From contig JAIRJY010000069.1 of NCBI GenBank assembly GCA_031260365.1, positions 1 to 9,725 of the forward strand: 9,725 nt of DNA. Direction: 5' to 3'. Every line of letters starts with the position of its first letter. Position 1 is the stretch's first letter. Positions 7,107 through 9,725 of this stretch are shown here, one piece after another. Origin of the DNA: Nitrososphaerota archaeon (lineage in GTDB: Archaea > Thermoproteota > Bathyarchaeia > Bathyarchaeales > Bathycorpusculaceae). Both the position numbers and the translations under genes were made by a program. The notes below the pieces were generated by a model that had not been told where the DNA came from, did no database searches, and saw nothing but the letters and a program-made list of their open reading frames with translations.

Positions 7107-7110
7107 GTGA
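7107..7110 (+). promoter_or_regulatory. GTGA ribosome-binding element supporting the ATG start at 7116
   Basis: The GTG at 7107 could be a start codon, but GTGA also matches part of the archaeal Shine-Dalgarno complement and lies five bases before ATG 7116, while nothing similar precedes the GTG. I therefore read it as a binding site, with moderate certainty. Confidence 0.4.
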
Positions 7111-7115
7111 GAACA

Positions 7116-8639
7116 ATGGATCAACAATATTCCAGGTATATTAGAATTCTGGATACAACATTGCGTGATGGAGAACAAACTCCCGGTGTTTCTTTAACTT
7201 TAGACGATAAAATCGAAATCGCCCAGCAATTAGACAAACTTGGTGTTGACGTTATCGAGGCAGGATTTCCTAGCAGTTCTGAAGGCGAACGCAGAGTAGT
7301 AAAAGAAATAAAAAAGCTGGGTCTAAACTCGCAAATCTGCGCATTATCTAGATGCACCAAAAAAGACATTGATGCCGCTTTAGAATGTGATGTAGATTTA
7401 ATCCACATATTTATCCCCACTTCATCGGTACAGATGAAACACGCCGTAAACATGACTCCTGAGCAGGTAATGTCTTCTGCTGTTGAATCGATTCAATACA
7501 TAAAAAAACATGGTGTTAAATGTGAATTCTCTCCCATGGATGCAACGCGCACCGAAAAATCTTTTTTACATAAAATATGTCAAGAAGCACAAGATGCAGG
7601 AATTGATAGCCTAAACGTTCCAGACACAGTTGGCTGCATGATTCCACGAACAATTTTTGAATTATTCAAAGAACTAAAATCTTTCCTTAAAGTTCCTATA
7701 AGTGCTCACTGCCACAACGACTTTGGATTAGCAGTCGCTAACAGCCTCGCAGCAGTTGAAGCCGGAGCAGACCAAATTCATGTTGCTGTTAACGGATTAG
7801 GCGAACGAGCAGGCAACGCAGCAATAGAAGAAGTGGTCACTACTTTACTTGTTGTTTATGGTTATAAAACAAACATAAACACACGTTTATTATACACCAC
7901 AAGTCGTCTAGTTTCCTCATTGAGCGGTGTTTCAGTACAAATTAACAAGGCTATTGTTGGTGAAAACGCTTTTGCCCACGAATCAGGCATTCACACCCGA
8001 GGTGTAACTGAACATCCATTAACGTTTGAACCAATCAGTCCAGAATTAGTTGGCAGAACTCGTAAGTTGGTTGCTGGTAAACTGGCTGGGACACGCGGAA
8101 TTCAAGTTGAACTAAACGAAATCGGTATCTACCCAAATGAAGCACAATTAACTGAAATCGTTCAACGTGTAAAAGAACTTGGTGACAAAGGCAAGATGAT
8201 AACCGATGCTGACTTAATCGCTTTAACTTCAGCTGTTATGGGTCAAGTGATCGGTGAAGAAAAAATTGTCGATTTATGTGACATGGCCGTTATTACAGGT
8301 CTTAAAGTTCTTCCAACAGCCTCGGTGCGCTTAACTTTTGATGGCAAAGAACATGTAGCAGCAGAAACAGGCGTAGGTCCTGTTGACGCAGTTTTAAAAG
8401 CCATCCAAAAACTAACAAACAACCTGGGAAAAATCAAACTAAGCGAATATCGACTCGAGGCAATCACCGGCGGATCAAATGCAGTTGCTGAAGTGATCAT
8501 TAAAGTTGAAGATGAAAAAGGTAATATAGTCAGTGCCCGTGCTACACGAGAAGACATCGTTATGGCATCAGTTGAAGCAATGATTAATGGCATAAACAAA
8601 TGTTTACTAAAAAATCGTAACCAAGGCAAAAAGCAATGA
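7116..8639 (+). CDS. leuA: 2-isopropylmalate synthase or (R)-citramalate synthase family
   Basis: A DRE-TIM metallolyase that condenses acetyl-CoA with a 2-oxoacid. With 2-oxoisovalerate it begins leucine synthesis (LeuA); with pyruvate it begins the threonine-independent isoleucine route (CimA). The ATG at 7116 gives 507 residues; GTG at 7107 would add three. The catalytic TIM barrel (about 9-275) starts with ILDTTLRDGEQTPG, with metal ligand D13 and R17. Metal ligands H198 and H200 lie in AHCHNDFG, and N226 opens the NGLGERAGNA signature. A linker with AFAHESGIHTRG (H288) follows. Residues of about 375-495 form the LeuA-type allosteric dimer domain, so feedback by leucine or isoleucine is expected. 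It follows leuB by 22 bases and overlaps pheA by four. Neighbouring leuCDB favours LeuA, but LeuA and CimA are close in archaea, so the exact substrate is open. Confidence 0.85.
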   Translation: MDQQYSRYIRILDTTLRDGEQTPGVSLTLDDKIEIAQQLDKLGVDVIEAGFPSSSEGERRVVKEIKKLGLNSQICALSRCTKKDIDAALECDVDLIHIFIPTSSVQMKHAVNMTPEQVMSSAVESIQYIKKHGVKCEFSPMDATRTEKSFLHKICQEAQDAGIDSLNVPDTVGCMIPRTIFELFKELKSFLKVPISAHCHNDFGLAVANSLAAVEAGADQIHVAVNGLGERAGNAAIEEVVTTLLVVYGYKTNINTRLLYTTSRLVSSLSGVSVQINKAIVGENAFAHESGIHTRGVTEHPLTFEPISPELVGRTRKLVAGKLAGTRGIQVELNEIGIYPNEAQLTEIVQRVKELGDKGKMITDADLIALTSAVMGQVIGEEKIVDLCDMAVITGLKVLPTASVRLTFDGKEHVAAETGVGPVDAVLKAIQKLTNNLGKIKLSEYRLEAITGGSNAVAEVIIKVEDEKGNIVSARATREDIVMASVEAMINGINKCLLKNRNQGKKQ

Positions 8640-9448
8640 AAGTAACATACCAAGGAGAAACCGGCGCATACAGCGAAATGGCTGTCTACAAATTCTTTGG
8701 TAGCAAAGCAGAACCAATACCCTGCAAAGACTTCCGAGAAGTATTTGAGTCCGTAGAAACCGGAACAGTGCTAAACGGTGTTGTACCCATTGAAAACTCA
8801 ATTGAGGGAAGCGTAAATCAAAATTACGATTTTTTTTTAACATATAACCTTAAAGTATGTGGAGAAATCGCCGTCAAACTTGCGCATGTTCTAATTACAA
8901 ACCCACAAACAAATCTCAAAGATATAACAACCGTCTATTCTCACCCCCAAGCCTTAGGTCAATGTCGAACCTACCTTGAAAAACATAACTGGGAAATCAC
9001 GCCAACATACGATACCGCTGGTAGTGTTAAAATTATCAAAGAAAAACAACTCCTCAGCACCGCAGCAATTGCCAGCGAAAAAGCTGCCGCTCTCTACAAT
9101 ATGACAATCGTAGATCGCGACATTGCAGATAACCCTGTAAACTACACTCGTTTTCTTGTACTTTCACACGAAGACGTAGCCGCAACAGGCGATGATAAAA
9201 CCAGTATACTCTTCTCAGCTAAACACGTTCCTGGTTCCCTTTACAACGCTCTTGGAGAATTTGCAACGAGAAACATCAACTTAACGCACATAGAGTCACG
9301 TCCAACAAAAACTACTGCTTGGCAATACAACTTTTACCTTGACTTTGAAGGACACAGAACAGAAAAAAGATGTGAAGAAGCACTACAAGCATTAGAAAAG
9401 TATGCAACGTTTGTAAAAATTTTAGGATCTTATCCACGAGTCGTATAA
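8636..9448 (+). CDS. pheA: Prephenate dehydratase
   Basis: It converts prephenate to phenylpyruvate, the committed step to phenylalanine. At 270 residues it is a stand-alone enzyme with no chorismate mutase fused. Residues of about 1-180 form the catalytic PDT domain: YQGETGAYSE at the start, PIENSIEGSV, YSHPQALGQC, and the catalytic TRF motif at 171-173 in NPVNYTRFLVLS. An ACT domain follows (about 190-265) with PGSLYNALGEFA and the ESRP motif at 220-223. In this family those two motifs bind phenylalanine; the first usually reads GALV and is GSLY here, with ESRP intact, so feedback inhibition is likely. ATG 8636 overlaps the leuA stop by four bases, so it is the last gene of the operon and probably translated by coupling; only a weak AAGG precedes it. 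The identification is secure. Confidence 0.96.
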   Translation: MKVTYQGETGAYSEMAVYKFFGSKAEPIPCKDFREVFESVETGTVLNGVVPIENSIEGSVNQNYDFFLTYNLKVCGEIAVKLAHVLITNPQTNLKDITTVYSHPQALGQCRTYLEKHNWEITPTYDTAGSVKIIKEKQLLSTAAIASEKAAALYNMTIVDRDIADNPVNYTRFLVLSHEDVAATGDDKTSILFSAKHVPGSLYNALGEFATRNINLTHIESRPTKTTAWQYNFYLDFEGHRTEKRCEEALQALEKYATFVKILGSYPRVV

Positions 9449-9464
9449 TTTCACAGAAACATTC

Positions 9465-9725
9465 CTATTTCTTTAACTCTTTTATTTTTTTGTATATATC
9501 TTTTGGTTTTATTGGATTGCCACAATGTTTGCAGATTAACAGTTTGCCTGTTTCAGGGATATTATTCATTTGGTCGCATTTTGGGCAGTTAAACGCCGTC
9601 ATTACTATGCCGTTTTCTTTAAGAGTTTTTCTTATATCCGTAAAATCTTCCCCTTCCATTGGTACACCAGGTGTTTGGGTCATAGCGTCTTCGAAAACTT
9701 TAATGGCGCAGTCTTGGCATAGTTT
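9465..9725 (-). CDS. Small Cys-pair (zinc-ribbon-like) protein, 5' partial
   Basis: I do not recognise a named family. The ATG at 9683 would give 72 residues, but the frame stays open to the right edge: the preceding codons encode KLCQDCAIKVFEDA, with another CxxC pair, so the gene very likely starts outside the window. Counting from the edge (86 residues), Cys pairs lie at 3/6 (CQDC), 47/50 (CPKC) and 65/68 (CKHC). The last two pairs, 14 residues apart, have zinc-ribbon form; the first may belong to a separate metal site. The Lys-rich C-terminus (PKDIYKKIKELKK) looks helical. It converges on pheA with 16 bases between the stops and is not part of the amino acid operon. Roles such as nucleic acid binding or protein contact are possible but not shown. 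Confidence 0.7.
   Translation of the reverse strand, partial: KLCQDCAIKVFEDAMTQTPGVPMEGEDFTDIRKTLKENGIVMTAFNCPKCDQMNNIPETGKLLICKHCGNPIKPKDIYKKIKELKK
9476..9491 (+). terminator. T-rich terminator candidate after pheA
   Basis: A T-dominated stretch ending in seven T residues (9485-9491) begins about 30 bases after the pheA stop. It would end the leu-pheA transcript in archaeal fashion. It lies within the 3' end of the convergent minus-strand gene, where the same bases encode its Lys-rich tail, so the T-run may simply reflect coding. Confidence 0.4.

Noticed and set aside
1..9725. CRISPR array, insertion sequence, phage or defence genes
   Set aside because: No regularly spaced repeats, transposase, integrase or terminal inverted repeats; every long frame is explained by the listed genes.

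Overview
This AT-rich window most likely comes from an archaeon. Ribosome-binding sites match the archaeal GAGGTGA type, genes are tightly overlapped, the Leu genes have archaeal lengths and order, and T-rich runs follow genes instead of strong GC hairpins. The first gene is a secreted PQQ-type beta-propeller with an Ig-like domain and a C-terminal membrane anchor, an architecture common in uncultured Bathyarchaeia-like lineages. That lineage is an inference from gene style; I ran no search.

Layout: (1) 1-1597, the 3' part of a surface-anchored beta-propeller gene, cut by the left edge. (2) 1598-1952, a 355-base gap with a T-rich terminator candidate, a possible 19-codon upstream ORF and an ilvB promoter region framed by two copies of TTTAAACG. 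(3) 1953-4177, ilvB and ilvN, acetolactate synthase large and small subunits, overlapping by one base. (4) 4178-4299, a short gap with a probable promoter. (5) 4300-9448, leuC, leuD, leuB, a leuA/cimA-type synthase and pheA, all on the + strand, overlapping or at most 22 bases apart. (6) 9465 to the right edge, a convergent minus-strand gene for a small Cys-pair (zinc-ribbon-like) protein, cut by the edge.

The pathway is branched-chain amino acid synthesis. IlvBN condenses pyruvate with pyruvate or 2-oxobutyrate. The LeuA-type enzyme adds acetyl-CoA to 2-oxoisovalerate (or to pyruvate if it is CimA). LeuCD isomerises the product and LeuB oxidatively decarboxylates it. ilvC, ilvD and the aminotransferase are not here. 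The last operon gene, prephenate dehydratase, belongs to phenylalanine synthesis, so the transcript links leucine-type and phenylalanine production. IlvN, the LeuA-type enzyme and PheA all keep C-terminal or ACT regulatory domains, so feedback control is expected.

I found no mobile element, CRISPR array, tRNA or rRNA. The core is a conventional biosynthetic operon and I see no clearly new system. The points most worth a second look are the mosaic codon usage inside the propeller gene, the paired motif around the ilvB TATA box, the upstream small ORF, and a Pro-to-Leu change in a normally invariant IlvB motif.
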